In this document: positions 8,370 to 17,809 of the stretch, one piece after another
Layout: each line of letters begins with the position of its first letter
Numbering within the stretch: the first letter of the stretch is position 1
Origin: Alkalibacillus aidingensis
GTDB taxonomy: Bacteria; Bacillota; Bacilli; Bacillales; Alkalibacillaceae
DNA length: 53,424 bases
Direction of reading: 5' to 3'
NCBI RefSeq assembly: GCF_014595945.1
Contig: NZ_JABXWU010000014.1
Span: forward strand, 1 to 53,424
Made by a program: the position numbers and the translations under genes
The notes under the pieces: generated by a model
Databases searched by the model: none
What the model was told of the DNA's origin: nothing
What the model saw: only the letters and a program-made list of their open reading frames with translations

Positions 8370-9800
8370 TTAACTCAATCGTTTGATTAATTGAGTCAGT
8401 CGTCGTCCAGCGGTTCCCTCTTGCTTCGGGTAAGCATGTGCTAAAAATTGTTCTCGCTTTTGCTTAACCCTTTCTCGTAGGCGTTCATCTTCAAAATACT
8501 TATCGACCAACTTAGCTAATTTAATCGGATCTTCCTGTACGAGTTCATCCAACATGTCGTAATATCCCGTGTACCCAGGGAAGGACTGATTGAAAATGAA
8601 TACTGGTTTTCCTGCAATCATCGATTCAAGTCCGACTGTTGAAGAATAAGTCACTACGGCATCAACATGGTGAATCACATCATGTAAGTGAAACCCCTTA
8701 GTCGATTTTAAATTCGAAAATTCCTTTAACAATGGGTGATCGTGAACATTCGGGAAATCCCGAAGTATGATATTATATGGTTCATTTTTGGTAATGGCTC
8801 TTAAAAACTGACGCCATTTGTTTAGGTTCTGTCTCCCTCTCACAGCAAGTAGAATCGTTTTTTTATACGGTTCAATCCCTACTTTGTCTTGAAATGATTT
8901 CTTTGTTTTGGTCGGCTTTTTAAAGATTAAGTCAAACCTTGGGTGTCCGATGATTTCTGTTTTAAGTTCACTGCTATTAACGCCTTTATCCTGATACCAC
9001 TGCTCTTCAAAATGTCCATAGACCCCGTCGATATAGGCAACCTTTGGTAAATACCCAAACCCACTAGAGAAGATTCCATGCTGTAAACAGATGGTAGGAA
9101 TCCCCTTTTCTGCTGCGACCATCACAAGTGTACGACTTTCCGGGTAATGGGTTGAAGGTACGATCACACATGCAGTCGTTACTTTACTAAATAGATTTCT
9201 GGCTTCAACCATTCGGTTAATAATTTTTTCTATTTGCTGAAGGAAATTTTTCTGAAAGTGTTCGTTTTGGACTAGTGAATGATTTGAGTACTTCTCCATC
9301 AATTGTTGTGCCTGATTTTTAACCTTCTTTATTCGATGTCTCATAGACTTGGATCGTGCCGAATATTGGTCAAAAAACTCCGTTGGGAACCTAGTGTGTC
9401 GCGGGTTTCGTTTATAATGGCGTTCCATCATGATCAGTGACCTTGACGGTTTAAACTGAGATCTTAAAATTTCGTTTGGAATTCTTAGTAAATTGTAAAC
9501 ATCGTACAGGACTACCTTTCCGCCTTTAGCAGGTCTAAGTTGACGGCGACTATGCTTTTTAACAAATTCATTAAACACCATTTGAATGTCTGTATCATCC
9601 GTTACTTGATGATGAAGCGTCTTATAAAAACCAGGTTGTTTAAGCGAATTTAATAGTGGTTGATTACGTCTAATTAAACTTCCGAAATGACATAAATAAG
9701 AAAGAGAAAAGCCTCCATACTGAAGGTTTTCAAACATCTTCAAAAACTCAAGATACAATGACCAGTAATTCTTTTCATAATGACTCAATTGATTCCCCAT
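8370..9800 (-). CDS. SpsB-like CDP-glycerol transferase/GT-B fold protein
   Basis: 476 aa. The C-terminal half looks like the GT-B nucleotide-sugar or CDP-glycerol transferase fold: KGIPTICLQHGIFSSGFGY, EIIGHPRFDLI, LLAVRGRQN, then VVTYSSTVGLESMIAGKP, the typical donor-binding helix. The N-terminal half has no recognisable motif. Length and context match SpsB of the B. subtilis spore polysaccharide operon. It probably polymerises or transfers part of the glycan, but the substrate is unknown. It is clearly paralogous to the 455-aa product two genes upstream. Confidence 0.7.
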   Translation of the reverse strand: MGNQLSHYEKNYWSLYLEFLKMFENLQYGGFSLSYLCHFGSLIRRNQPLLNSLKQPGFYKTLHHQVTDDTDIQMVFNEFVKKHSRRQLRPAKGGKVVLYDVYNLLRIPNEILRSQFKPSRSLIMMERHYKRNPRHTRFPTEFFDQYSARSKSMRHRIKKVKNQAQQLMEKYSNHSLVQNEHFQKNFLQQIEKIINRMVEARNLFSKVTTACVIVPSTHYPESRTLVMVAAEKGIPTICLQHGIFSSGFGYLPKVAYIDGVYGHFEEQWYQDKGVNSSELKTEIIGHPRFDLIFKKPTKTKKSFQDKVGIEPYKKTILLAVRGRQNLNKWRQFLRAITKNEPYNIILRDFPNVHDHPLLKEFSNLKSTKGFHLHDVIHHVDAVVTYSSTVGLESMIAGKPVFIFNQSFPGYTGYYDMLDELVQEDPIKLAKLVDKYFEDERLRERVKQKREQFLAHAYPKQEGTAGRRLTQLIKRLS

Positions 9801-9815
9801 ATCATCACCTAATCC

Positions 9816-10820
9816 TCAATCAATTAATTGTTCACTCAATAACAATTGTCGTACCTCTTCAACAGAAATAGGCGTTACTCGATTCGAACTATAGGTTCCG
9901 TGATCCGTACGGTTCGCTCCAAGATTCCACAGACCCGATTGTTGATGACCAGGGATGATATACATCTCCTCTAACTCCCATGCCATAGTCGATTCGTCAT
10001 AGGTCATTAACTCTTCATACATCTTCTCTCCAGGTCTTAAGCCAATTTCTTCAATTTGAATGTCTTCGTGGTTTAATTGATGCTTTTGACAAGTTTCATC
10101 AATCACAACCTCCGCTAAATCTTTTAATAAAATAACCGGCATTTTTAAAACGAAGACTTCCCCACCTTCAGCTTTCTGTAAGGCTTCCATCATTAATTCT
10201 GTCGCCTGATTCAGAGTCATCATAAACCGAGTCATGTTAAGGTCAGTGACGGTAATTTTTCGCTGAGTGTGAATCTGTCTTTGGAATAGAGGAACAACAG
10301 ACCCCCTTGAACCTAAGACATTACCAAAGCGAACACTAGCAAAAATGGTTTTGACCTCCCCTTTACTATACTCAGTTGAAGATATGAGCCTTTCAGCTGT
10401 CAGTTTAGTAGCACCATACGTATTGGTTGGCGAAACCGCCTTATCCGAGCTAGTAAACAGAACTTTCTCTACCCCTTGTGCCATTGCAGCTTGAATGACG
10501 TTATAAGTTCCGTGAACATTCGTTTGCACCGCTTCATACGGATTATACTCACATGATGGAACGTGCTTCATTGCCGCTAAATGAAAAACATAATCGATAT
10601 CTTGCATCGCACTAGATAGACGTTGGTAATCTCTTATATCACCGATTAAATAGCTCAGGTTATCATAATGGTTGATCTCATTTTGTAATAGATATTGTTT
10701 ATATTCGTCACGGCTAAATACTCTAATAACTTCGGGTTCTTCACGTAATAAACGGTTCACTAATCGATCACCAATTGCTCCTGTACCACCGATAACTAAT
10801 ATTTTTTTATCCTTAAACAT
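9816..10820 (-). CDS. pseB: UDP-GlcNAc 4,6-dehydratase PseB/SpsM-like
   Basis: First committed step: dehydration (inverting in PseB) of UDP-GlcNAc to a 4-keto-6-deoxy sugar. ILVIGGTGAIGDRLV is the cofactor loop and TNTYGATKLTAERL holds the catalytic Y-xxx-K. The start is the ATG at 10820 (MFKDKK, 334 aa, normal family length), preceded by GAGAGGAAG; the frame is open 72 nt further upstream without an RBS. The 153-bp gap to the gene upstream is the largest in the operon and could hold an internal promoter. Confidence 0.92.
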   Translation of the reverse strand: MFKDKKILVIGGTGAIGDRLVNRLLREEPEVIRVFSRDEYKQYLLQNEINHYDNLSYLIGDIRDYQRLSSAMQDIDYVFHLAAMKHVPSCEYNPYEAVQTNVHGTYNVIQAAMAQGVEKVLFTSSDKAVSPTNTYGATKLTAERLISSTEYSKGEVKTIFASVRFGNVLGSRGSVVPLFQRQIHTQRKITVTDLNMTRFMMTLNQATELMMEALQKAEGGEVFVLKMPVILLKDLAEVVIDETCQKHQLNHEDIQIEEIGLRPGEKMYEELMTYDESTMAWELEEMYIIPGHQQSGLWNLGANRTDHGTYSSNRVTPISVEEVRQLLLSEQLID

Positions 10821-10973
10821 TGCAAACTTCCTCTCATTATCTATGAGTGTTCCTATCACATTACTTAGATCAACTCTTATAAAATAAGTCAATATATCAC
10901 ATCTATATTCTATATAAGTAGAGAGTGTATAGACATAAGTGTTAAGAATAAGAAATTTACGAGAGAATTGGGG

Positions 10974-12341
10974 TTATTGGGAGAGGAGTTCACAATCAAT
11001 GAGATTCTTAAGGAGCAGCATAGAGGAGTGTCTTAATTGAATACCCTGCTTAGTTAAAAACGATTCTAGACTTGTTAATGTTGAGGTTTGTCGAATATTT
11101 CCGAGGAAATATTTGAGATTGTTTACCAGCTTGTGAGATTCTTGATAGAAAAAAGGGTCAAGATCTTGAAAATAGTCAATGGGATTAGGACTGTTCTGCT
11201 TCCAAATAAAAACAGGCTTACTTGCAATCATTGCTTCTAAAGCAACCGTTGATTCATAACTAACAACTATATCAGCGTAACGAATAAGATCATATAACTG
11301 GATGCCTTTTGCCAAATAGACATTTGAATAACGCTTTGAATAAGTTCGTAGTTTTTTGACATGAGTGCGTGGCTTGATGATGATGTTAACGGGTTGATTG
11401 TTAAGTTCGCGCATAATAGATTCCAGATCGTTAAATTGCTCATGGTGACTGATGATTAGGATGTTTTTTTGTTTAGGATGAATCCTAAGCTTCCGGTTAA
11501 ATGTTCGTCTATTAGTTTGAGGTGGATGGTTAATTTCATCAAAACGCGGATGACCAATGACTTTGATATTTTCTGACGGCACACCTGAATTCAGATAGAG
11601 GTTTCTCTCATAATTTCCATAAACCGCTAAGAAATCGGCTAATTTCGGTAAATAACCGAGTGGCGATGCAATAATTCCATGTTGCATGCATATCGTGGGA
11701 ATCCCATGTTGTCTGGCAACTAACGCAAGTGCCCGCCCTTCTAAATGATTAGTACTTCCAAGCACAAAACCAGAAACTGATATATGCTTCATAAAATTCT
11801 CGGCTGCCTGGAGCGTTGGAATAATCTTTGATAACTCATTTAGAAGATTTTGTTGAAAAGTCGTGTCACTAAATACAGGGTGATAGGTTTGTTTATTGAA
11901 TAATTGCTTGAGCTGCCTTTGATAAGGCTTTATTTGAGTCGTTTTTTCAAATTCATTAAGCTGTTCAATTTGAAAGGGAGTTGATGTTTTTGGATTCGTT
12001 TGATTCCTTAAAATGATTAAATCTCGCTTGTGATAATGCTTTTTTAGTAACTTAAATGGTATACGTAATAATTGATCATGAAAGACGATTGGACTTTTGG
12101 TATGGGATTGTTGACTATAGCCAGGTGGTAATAATCGATTAAACCGTGTTTGGACAGGTTCCAACTGTTTGGACGATGGTTTATTTTGTGAAAATTGCTC
12201 AACGGTCTGATTGTCTTTAATCAATTGATAAAAATGACTACATAAAACAATTGGAGTGCCATGATATTCTACCGATCGGAAGCGCTCCAGAAAGTCGACG
12301 TATAGATTCCAATAATTTTGCACATATGAGATCATGCTCAT
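10974..12341 (-). CDS. SpsB-like GT-B fold protein, second paralogue
   Basis: 455 aa and related along its length to the 476-aa operon member. Shared features are the N-terminal YVQNYWNLYVDFLERF (compare YEKNYWSLYLEFLKMF), QHGIPTICMQHGIIASPLGY, VIGHPRFDEI and VVSYESTVALEAMIASKP. This points to duplication within the locus followed by divergence. Likely a cytosolic transferase acting on the same surface polymer; donor and acceptor cannot be read. It starts 3 bp after the stop of the preceding gene, behind AAAGGGTG. Confidence 0.65.
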   Translation of the reverse strand: MSMISYVQNYWNLYVDFLERFRSVEYHGTPIVLCSHFYQLIKDNQTVEQFSQNKPSSKQLEPVQTRFNRLLPPGYSQQSHTKSPIVFHDQLLRIPFKLLKKHYHKRDLIILRNQTNPKTSTPFQIEQLNEFEKTTQIKPYQRQLKQLFNKQTYHPVFSDTTFQQNLLNELSKIIPTLQAAENFMKHISVSGFVLGSTNHLEGRALALVARQHGIPTICMQHGIIASPLGYLPKLADFLAVYGNYERNLYLNSGVPSENIKVIGHPRFDEINHPPQTNRRTFNRKLRIHPKQKNILIISHHEQFNDLESIMRELNNQPVNIIIKPRTHVKKLRTYSKRYSNVYLAKGIQLYDLIRYADIVVSYESTVALEAMIASKPVFIWKQNSPNPIDYFQDLDPFFYQESHKLVNNLKYFLGNIRQTSTLTSLESFLTKQGIQLRHSSMLLLKNLIDCELLSQ

Positions 12342-12344
12342 TCA

Positions 12345-13625
12345 TCACCCTTTAGACGTGAGTATAAATACGTTACGATCTATGGCATGAGTGTTGATAC
12401 GGCTCTGTTTACCTTCAATTTGCTCCAGCTTATTAAAAAAATGACGTATCTCACGTTCGGTTAAACGGGGAAATCGATATTTAGCATTTCTATTTTTCCG
12501 GCGTTTTCTCTTAGTAGACGAAAGGTCTAATGTGGAATTGTTTTTTATAGGAATTTCTTTTAAAGAATTAATTAGATGCTGATAGGCATCCGTTGCCGTC
12601 CAACCACTCACATGATAGTTAAGTAAATTCAGCTGTCTTATCGTTAATGATGGATGATTAGGATTCTCTTGAATATTTGCCACAGTTTCTTGAACGTCTT
12701 TTAAGGTAGTTGCTTGAATACTAAAGTCACTCGGCAATGGGTCATCGAAGTCTGAAGGAGAAATGGGTTTATAAGATATCGCTGGTTTACCTAACAAACC
12801 TGCTTCAATGCCGGTTGTGCAATTGTTATGAATCATCAACTTAGAAGCCAAAATCCAATCAACAACGTTTCCATAAGGAGCTATTGTGATATTCGGTTGC
12901 TCATTGAAATGTCGTTTATACACTTCTACGTTTTCAGCTGGATGTGGCCTAATCACAATCATTTGATAAGGATTTTGCGAACTTAAATAATCAATCAGTT
13001 CAATAAACGAAGAAAATAGTTTCTTCATATATCGATAGAGATCCGAATCATCATGTTTTTGCTGTCTTCTCACCTGATTGTAAACCGCAAAACGAGTATT
13101 AATTAAGAGGAAATCACCGTATTCTTCGCGTATTTTATGAACCCGTGGATGATACAATCTTCGGTACTTCTCCTTTAACAGATCAAAGCGTGGATTACCT
13201 GTTAAAAAAGTTTTTGTCTTGACGTGTGGGTAAGCATCAGTGATTACCCCCTGTTGGTGCCTTCCCCAGCAATAGATGTGATCTAATTGATCAACAAATT
13301 CCTGATTCATACGACTCTCAATGTACCCTTTACGATTCGGAATAATTAACCCCTCTTCATCTAATTCAACTAGACGATGTCCAACTCTTTTGACTAGTTT
13401 GAAAACTCGTGATTTATATGGATCAGGATAACCCTTCGAGAAAAAAATCCCCGGGGGACCTTCCTTTGCCACACGTTCAACTGCTACATGTTCGCCAAGT
13501 ACCACACGAAACCCTTCATTAATCGCATGGTAAGCCAGCAAAAGCTTAGCATCCAACTCCCTCACTTTCACCTCCACTGGCAAATATAACCACGGGCCTA
13601 GTGAGGAACCTTGTGAATCAACCAT
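12345..13625 (-). CDS. Surface carbohydrate biosynthesis protein
   Basis: First gene of the operon, 426 aa from the ATG at 13625. The seven codons before that ATG (starting at 13646) are really its RBS (AAAGGGGGGAG, 4-5 nt from the ATG). The N terminus LYLPVEVKVRELDAKLL and the later GNPRFDLL and HNNCTTGIEAGLLGKPA match the family called surface carbohydrate biosynthesis protein, found next to nonulosonate genes in other bacteria. The C-terminal 60 residues are very basic (KRKRRKNRNAKYR). Its biochemical role is not established. Confidence 0.7.
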   Translation of the reverse strand: MVDSQGSSLGPWLYLPVEVKVRELDAKLLLAYHAINEGFRVVLGEHVAVERVAKEGPPGIFFSKGYPDPYKSRVFKLVKRVGHRLVELDEEGLIIPNRKGYIESRMNQEFVDQLDHIYCWGRHQQGVITDAYPHVKTKTFLTGNPRFDLLKEKYRRLYHPRVHKIREEYGDFLLINTRFAVYNQVRRQQKHDDSDLYRYMKKLFSSFIELIDYLSSQNPYQMIVIRPHPAENVEVYKRHFNEQPNITIAPYGNVVDWILASKLMIHNNCTTGIEAGLLGKPAISYKPISPSDFDDPLPSDFSIQATTLKDVQETVANIQENPNHPSLTIRQLNLLNYHVSGWTATDAYQHLINSLKEIPIKNNSTLDLSSTKRKRRKNRNAKYRFPRLTEREIRHFFNKLEQIEGKQSRINTHAIDRNVFILTSKG

Positions 13626-13893
13626 TCTTCTCCCCCCTTTTACCATTATATGAAGAGGACAAGATTAGGTGATTGGGTGCTTAGTGTAAGGTTTTTTAAG
13701 ATGAGAGAAGTTAGGGGATATGATCGTCACTTACCACAAAAATACATAAGTATTTAATCTTAATCGTTTAATAATCAAAATGAAATATAAAAATTCTTAA
13801 CATCTAGCAAAATGATTTTAAATATAATGATAATTATATATACTAGTAAATAGATCGGAATTATCAATTTTATAAACTAAAGGTAGGGTAGTT

Positions 13894-14829
13894 ATGGAAC
13901 CAAAAATATTTGTACTACACGAAAATGAAGAATGGACAAAGCCTTTGTTCGATGCATTAGAGGAATTGGGAGTTCCTTATGAGGATTGGTTTGTAAACGA
14001 AGGAACCATTGATCTTTCAGAGGTTCCACCCGAAGGAGTATTTTATAACCGAATGAGTGCCTCCTCCCATACCAGAGGACACCGTTATGCACCTGAATTA
14101 ACATCTGCTGTTCTGGCTTGGCTAGAGGGACATGGGCGTACGGTACTTAACGGGAATCACGCCCTCGACTTAGAAGTCAATAAAGCTCGTCAATACAGTG
14201 CTTTAGAAGCTCATGGTATAAGAACACCGAAAACAATTGTAACAGTTGGGAAAGATCAACTTTTAAGGGCTGCTAAGAAGATGGATCAACCATTTATCAC
14301 CAAACACAATCGTGCTGGAAAAGGACTTGGTGTTCAGCTATTTCATAGTGTTGAAGCATTAGAGAATTATGTCAATAGTCCTGAATTTGAAGTTCCAGTA
14401 GACGGAATTACGTTGCTTCAGCAATATATTGAATCAAGCGACTCTACTATTACTAGATGTGAGTTTATTGACGGAAAGTTCTTTTATGCCGTTCATGTAG
14501 ATACTTCTGAAGGATTTGAACTATGTCCAGCAGATGCTTGTACAATCGATGGAGATTTCTGTATGACAACAGAAAACACGAAAGAAAAGTTTAAAATTTT
14601 GAGTGGCTTTAACCACTCGATTATTGATCAATACGAGTCCTTCTTACAGGAGCATGATATTCATTTTGCTGGAATAGAATTTATCAGAAACCAAGAAGGT
14701 GAACTTTTTACTTACGACATTAATACTAATACCAACTACAATGCTGAAGCAGAAGCTAAGGTAGGCCTTTATGGAATGAAGCAAGTTGCCAAAGCTCTAG
14801 CTAATAAAATTCAGTTAGTCACAATATAA
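13894..14829 (+). CDS. RimK-like ATP-grasp ligase
   Basis: A 311-aa ATP-grasp enzyme that should form an amide or peptide bond through an acyl phosphate. LNGNHALDLEVNKARQYSAL and HGIRTPKTIV are the RimK-type entry; FITKHNRAGKGLGVQLF is the ATP-binding lysine/glycine loop; FTYDINTNTNYN carries metal-binding Asp/Asn residues. It starts at ATG with AAGGTAGGG upstream and is followed after 28 bp by a flavin monooxygenase gene, with a terminator beyond. The substrate is unknown; glutamate ligation to a small molecule or peptide is one possibility. Confidence 0.75.
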   Translation: MEPKIFVLHENEEWTKPLFDALEELGVPYEDWFVNEGTIDLSEVPPEGVFYNRMSASSHTRGHRYAPELTSAVLAWLEGHGRTVLNGNHALDLEVNKARQYSALEAHGIRTPKTIVTVGKDQLLRAAKKMDQPFITKHNRAGKGLGVQLFHSVEALENYVNSPEFEVPVDGITLLQQYIESSDSTITRCEFIDGKFFYAVHVDTSEGFELCPADACTIDGDFCMTTENTKEKFKILSGFNHSIIDQYESFLQEHDIHFAGIEFIRNQEGELFTYDINTNTNYNAEAEAKVGLYGMKQVAKALANKIQLVTI

Positions 14830-14857
14830 GAGAGATAAAGAAAAGGAGATCGATTAC

Positions 14858-15901
14858 ATGAGATATGGATTTTGGTTACCTATTTTTGGAGGATGGCTTC
14901 GTAATGTCGAGGATGAACAGATGCCACCAACATTTGATTACGCAAAAAGAGTGATCCAATCTGCTGAACAATGGGGATATGATACGACTTTGATTGCAGA
15001 GTTATATTTAAATGATATCAAGGGAATGAAAGCTGACGGGCTTGAAGCTTGGTCAACTGCAGCTGCCTTAGCTTCTGTAACAGAAAAGATTGAAATCATG
15101 GCAGCCGTTCGCCCAACTTTCCATAACCCAGCTGTGACGGCCAAAATGGCTTCTAACATTGACCATATCAGCAATGGAAGATTTACTTTAAATGTGGTTT
15201 CAGCTTGGTGGGAGGAAGAAGCTAAACAATACGGTGCAGAGTTTACTGCTCATGATGAGCGTTATGAGAGAACGGAAGAATTCCTCGATGTCGTAAAAGG
15301 TATGTGGTCAGAAGAAAGTTTCAGTTACGACGGTAAATACTATCAAATAAAAGATGCAAAATTAGCCCCTAAACCTGTCCAAAAACCGAATCCGGTATTA
15401 TATGCAGGTGGAGAGAGTCCACGTGGTAAGTCTATGATTAGTAACTATTGTAACGCCTACGTTATGCACGGAGGCTCTGTTGAAGAAATTAACGAAAAAA
15501 TAAATGACATGAAAGACCGAAGAAAAGCTTCTGGAAAAGATCCATTCTCATCATTCGGAATGGCTGCTTATGTGATTTGCCGTGATACTGAAGAAGAAGC
15601 ACAAGCTGAACTAGATCGAATAACCAATGTGAAAGACGCTGAAGGATATGCAGGTATGAAAGATTTCACGTCAAAATCGAAGCTAGAACAAAAATTAACA
15701 TTATATGATTATTCCGTATCGAACCGCGGACTACGTCCAAACTTAATCGGCACCCCTGAACAGATTGCGGAAAAAATTATCGCTTATGAAAATGCAGGTC
15801 TAGACTTGCTATTATTACAAATGTCACCGCAATTAGAAGAAATGGAACGCTTCTCTAAAGATGTCATGCCTTTAGTAGAAAAAATGCGCGTTACTAATTA
15901 G
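14858..15901 (+). CDS. LLM-class flavin-dependent monooxygenase
   Basis: A bacterial luciferase-like TIM-barrel enzyme of 347 aa using reduced FMN. The N terminus YGFWLPIFGGWLRN, the segment AAVRPTFHNPAVTAKMASNI, SNGRFTLNVVSAWWEEEAKQ and the C-terminal GTPEQIAEKI place it near the SsuD/SfnG (alkanesulfonate, dimethyl sulfone) subfamily. A sulfur substrate is therefore plausible but not proven. AAGGAG lies 8 nt before the ATG. It shares an operon with the ATP-grasp gene. No FMN reductase gene is seen nearby. Confidence 0.82.
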   Translation: MRYGFWLPIFGGWLRNVEDEQMPPTFDYAKRVIQSAEQWGYDTTLIAELYLNDIKGMKADGLEAWSTAAALASVTEKIEIMAAVRPTFHNPAVTAKMASNIDHISNGRFTLNVVSAWWEEEAKQYGAEFTAHDERYERTEEFLDVVKGMWSEESFSYDGKYYQIKDAKLAPKPVQKPNPVLYAGGESPRGKSMISNYCNAYVMHGGSVEEINEKINDMKDRRKASGKDPFSSFGMAAYVICRDTEEEAQAELDRITNVKDAEGYAGMKDFTSKSKLEQKLTLYDYSVSNRGLRPNLIGTPEQIAEKIIAYENAGLDLLLLQMSPQLEEMERFSKDVMPLVEKMRVTN

Positions 15902-15917
15902 TGAAAGGTAAAAATCT

Positions 15918-15971
15918 ATTGCACCCAAAAATGGCTGAACCTCACAAAACATTTTTGGGTGCAATATTTAT
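15918..15971 (+). terminator. Rho-independent terminator
   Basis: A 16-bp perfect stem (ATTGCACCCAAAAATG with its complement at 15950-15965) and a 16-nt loop lie 17 bp after the monooxygenase stop, followed by a T-rich tail. It ends the two-gene operon. Confidence 0.85.
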
Positions 15972-16016
15972 TTTAGACCTTACTAGCGATGGGTCTTCCA
16001 AAAACCTGACAACACA

Positions 16017-16049
16017 AATAAAAGGTGCCACCCGAAAGTAGCACCTTAA
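16017..16049 (-). terminator. Terminator of the degraded SLH gene
   Basis: Read on the minus strand, AAGGTGCT and TGGCACCTT pair around a short loop and are followed by TTATTT. It lies just beyond the original stop codon (16054-16056) of the nucleotidase pseudogene and marks the end of the ancestral gene. Confidence 0.7.
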
Positions 16050-16053
16050 TCTA

Positions 16054-17524
16054 TTAATTATTTAATTCTTGAAATAGGTCATACAATACATTAGCTGTTT
16101 GAATACAGTCTGTTTTAACATGTCCTTTAAAAGCTCCTTCATGAAAGCCTTGATATAATCCTAATGCATGACCTTTTAGAATGTCTTCTTTAGCCCAATC
16201 ACCAAAGTTTGAAGTATCTTCAAATACCTTCTCCTCAGAAGCATCTAACTCCTCATCAGCTACCTACTCATAAGCACGAACGACAATAACAGCCATTTCT
16301 TTTCGATTTAATGTCTTGTCTGGCTCAAACGTTGAATCTGTTGTTCCGTTAGTTATTCCAGCCACATAAGCGGCATTAACCGCTGCTTGGACATCACCGT
16401 CTACATCATCAAATGGATTTGCTTCATTACTATCAATATCTAATAGATTAACTAAAGCTTGAATAAATTCACCACTTGTTATTTGTTCATGTTTGTCAAA
16501 ACTATTTCCAAAGAGTCCATCAAATACTCCTTCATCTGCAAGTGTTTCTATTTTGCTATAAGCTTGATCAGAAGCCGGTACATCTTCAAAAGGAAATTCT
16601 ACTCCATATTCCACTTCAGAAATACGACCTTCTGCTTCATATTCAATAGGTTCATCAAATGATTTAATGAAATCTACAGTTGCATCTAAATCAACTGCGC
16701 CGACTTCCATATTTTCTGATACCTGTCCGATGAAACTATCATCACCACCACCGTACATATAGTTGTTTACAACGACAGTGTAAGTTTCATCAGGGTCAAT
16801 TTTAGAACCGTCTGGTAAGAAAATACCGACTACTTCTTGCGTTGTATCCTACCAAGTATAGCTAAACCCACCAACTATAATCAGGTCCATGTTCCTTTGA
16901 AATTTGATTATTCAATACTTCTTCTAAACCTGAACCTTTAATATCTACCTTATTTAATACATTGCCAAATGGTTGTACCGTGAAAACATCACCATACGTA
17001 ATGTCACCTTCGTTAATGTCAGCACGTATTCCTCCACCATTCATAAGAGCAAAATCAGCATCCATTTCCTCTTTCATACCGTCAGCAATTAAATTTCCTA
17101 AAGCGTTATCACCAATCTCACCACGTTCAGGATATCCACCCTCTAAGTCAAATTTGCTTCTCCAACTATTTCGTTCTTAAGCTCAGCTACTTCTTGTTGA
17201 CCCACAATCTCTTCTACATAATAAGGATCTAAAATTAAATCTTCTGTATCCTTATACTGAACATTGGCAGCAACCATTGGGAAATCCATACCATCATAGC
17301 CTTCAGTCCCATTTTCATGCTCGCCACCATCGATCATGCGTAATAACTCGTCAACACCTTCATCAAACTCATGATTACCAAGTGTCCCAACATCAAAACC
17401 AATTGCTTAATAGCTGTACAGATACATAATCATCACCTTGTGCAGCATTCACACTACCAAAAGGTAGAATGAGAGATAATGACATGACCATCAAAATCCA
17501 TTTCTTAGTAAAAAGAATTTTCAC
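16054..17524 (-). pseudogene. 5'-nucleotidase (UshA-type) with SLH domains, degraded
   Basis: The ancestral product was an exported bifunctional nucleotidase/phosphoesterase with C-terminal SLH anchors. A GTG start at 17524 behind GGGGAGAG still encodes an intact signal peptide (MSLSLILPFGSVNAAQG). Then about 100 codons with the first metal-binding motifs are missing and a stop follows, before GFDVGTLGNHEFDEG resumes. Further lesions are frameshifts near 17147 (after VGEAN) and 16870 (after GPDYS), an amber codon near 16840, and an amber codon at 16262-16264 in the last SLH domain. Conserved segments such as FALMNGGGIRADINEGD, TYTVVVNNYMYGGGDD and ADEGVFDGLFGNSF survive. At least five independent lesions make sequencing error an unlikely explanation. 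Confidence 0.88.
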
Positions 17525-17628
17525 ATTTACTCTCCCCTTTTTTATGTATTTTCACAACAAATATCACATACTTTTAATAGGTCTGGTTGGTGTTTATGGT
17601 TACAAAAAAAGGAGGATCCACTCTTTTC

Positions 17629-17650
17629 CTAACGGGGTCAGTTGTAGGAG
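17629..17650 (+). repeat. Short cassette-type repeat, copy 1
   Basis: CTAACGGGGTCAGTTG plus a few bases. It shares the pattern TAAC-GGGG-n-AGTT with five other copies up to 19930. It lies between the wrecked nucleotidase gene and the first accessory gene. Confidence 0.5.
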
Positions 17651-17754
17651 AGAAAACAATAAATAACACACTAAATGGGAGTATGTTAAATGCTATGTTA
17701 TTTTAAATGTCATTTGTGATACTAATAATGAGTTGTTCCTGTTTTTGAAAGGTT

Positions 17755-17785
17755 TTTTTGGAATTTTATGTTAAAATACATAGAG
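17755..17785 (+). promoter_or_regulatory. Promoter-like block before the Nudix gene
   Basis: TTTTTTGGAATTTTATGTTAAAATACATAG. The block GAATTTTATGTTAA recurs before the DUF2268-type gene (18438-18467) at the same relative place, with a -10-like TACATA or TATATG 17 nt after a TTG-like hexamer. This suggests a common promoter carried with each gene. Confidence 0.4.
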
Positions 17786-17809
17786 AGAAACAGAACAGGC
17801 TTATTTAAA

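Noticed and set aside
13627-13660. SigK promoter for the pse operon (CATATAATG on the minus strand)
   Set aside because: The -10-like block deviates at the last position, spacing to a CACC -35 is one short, and the transcript would begin almost at the RBS. Possible but not supported.
13800-13860. Fur box before the ATP-grasp gene
   Set aside because: TGATAAT is present once but the second half (ATATATA) does not form the inverted repeat.
16262-16264. Amber codon read-through or recoding in the SLH protein
   Set aside because: The gene also has frameshifts, another amber codon and a large deletion, so decay explains it without recoding.
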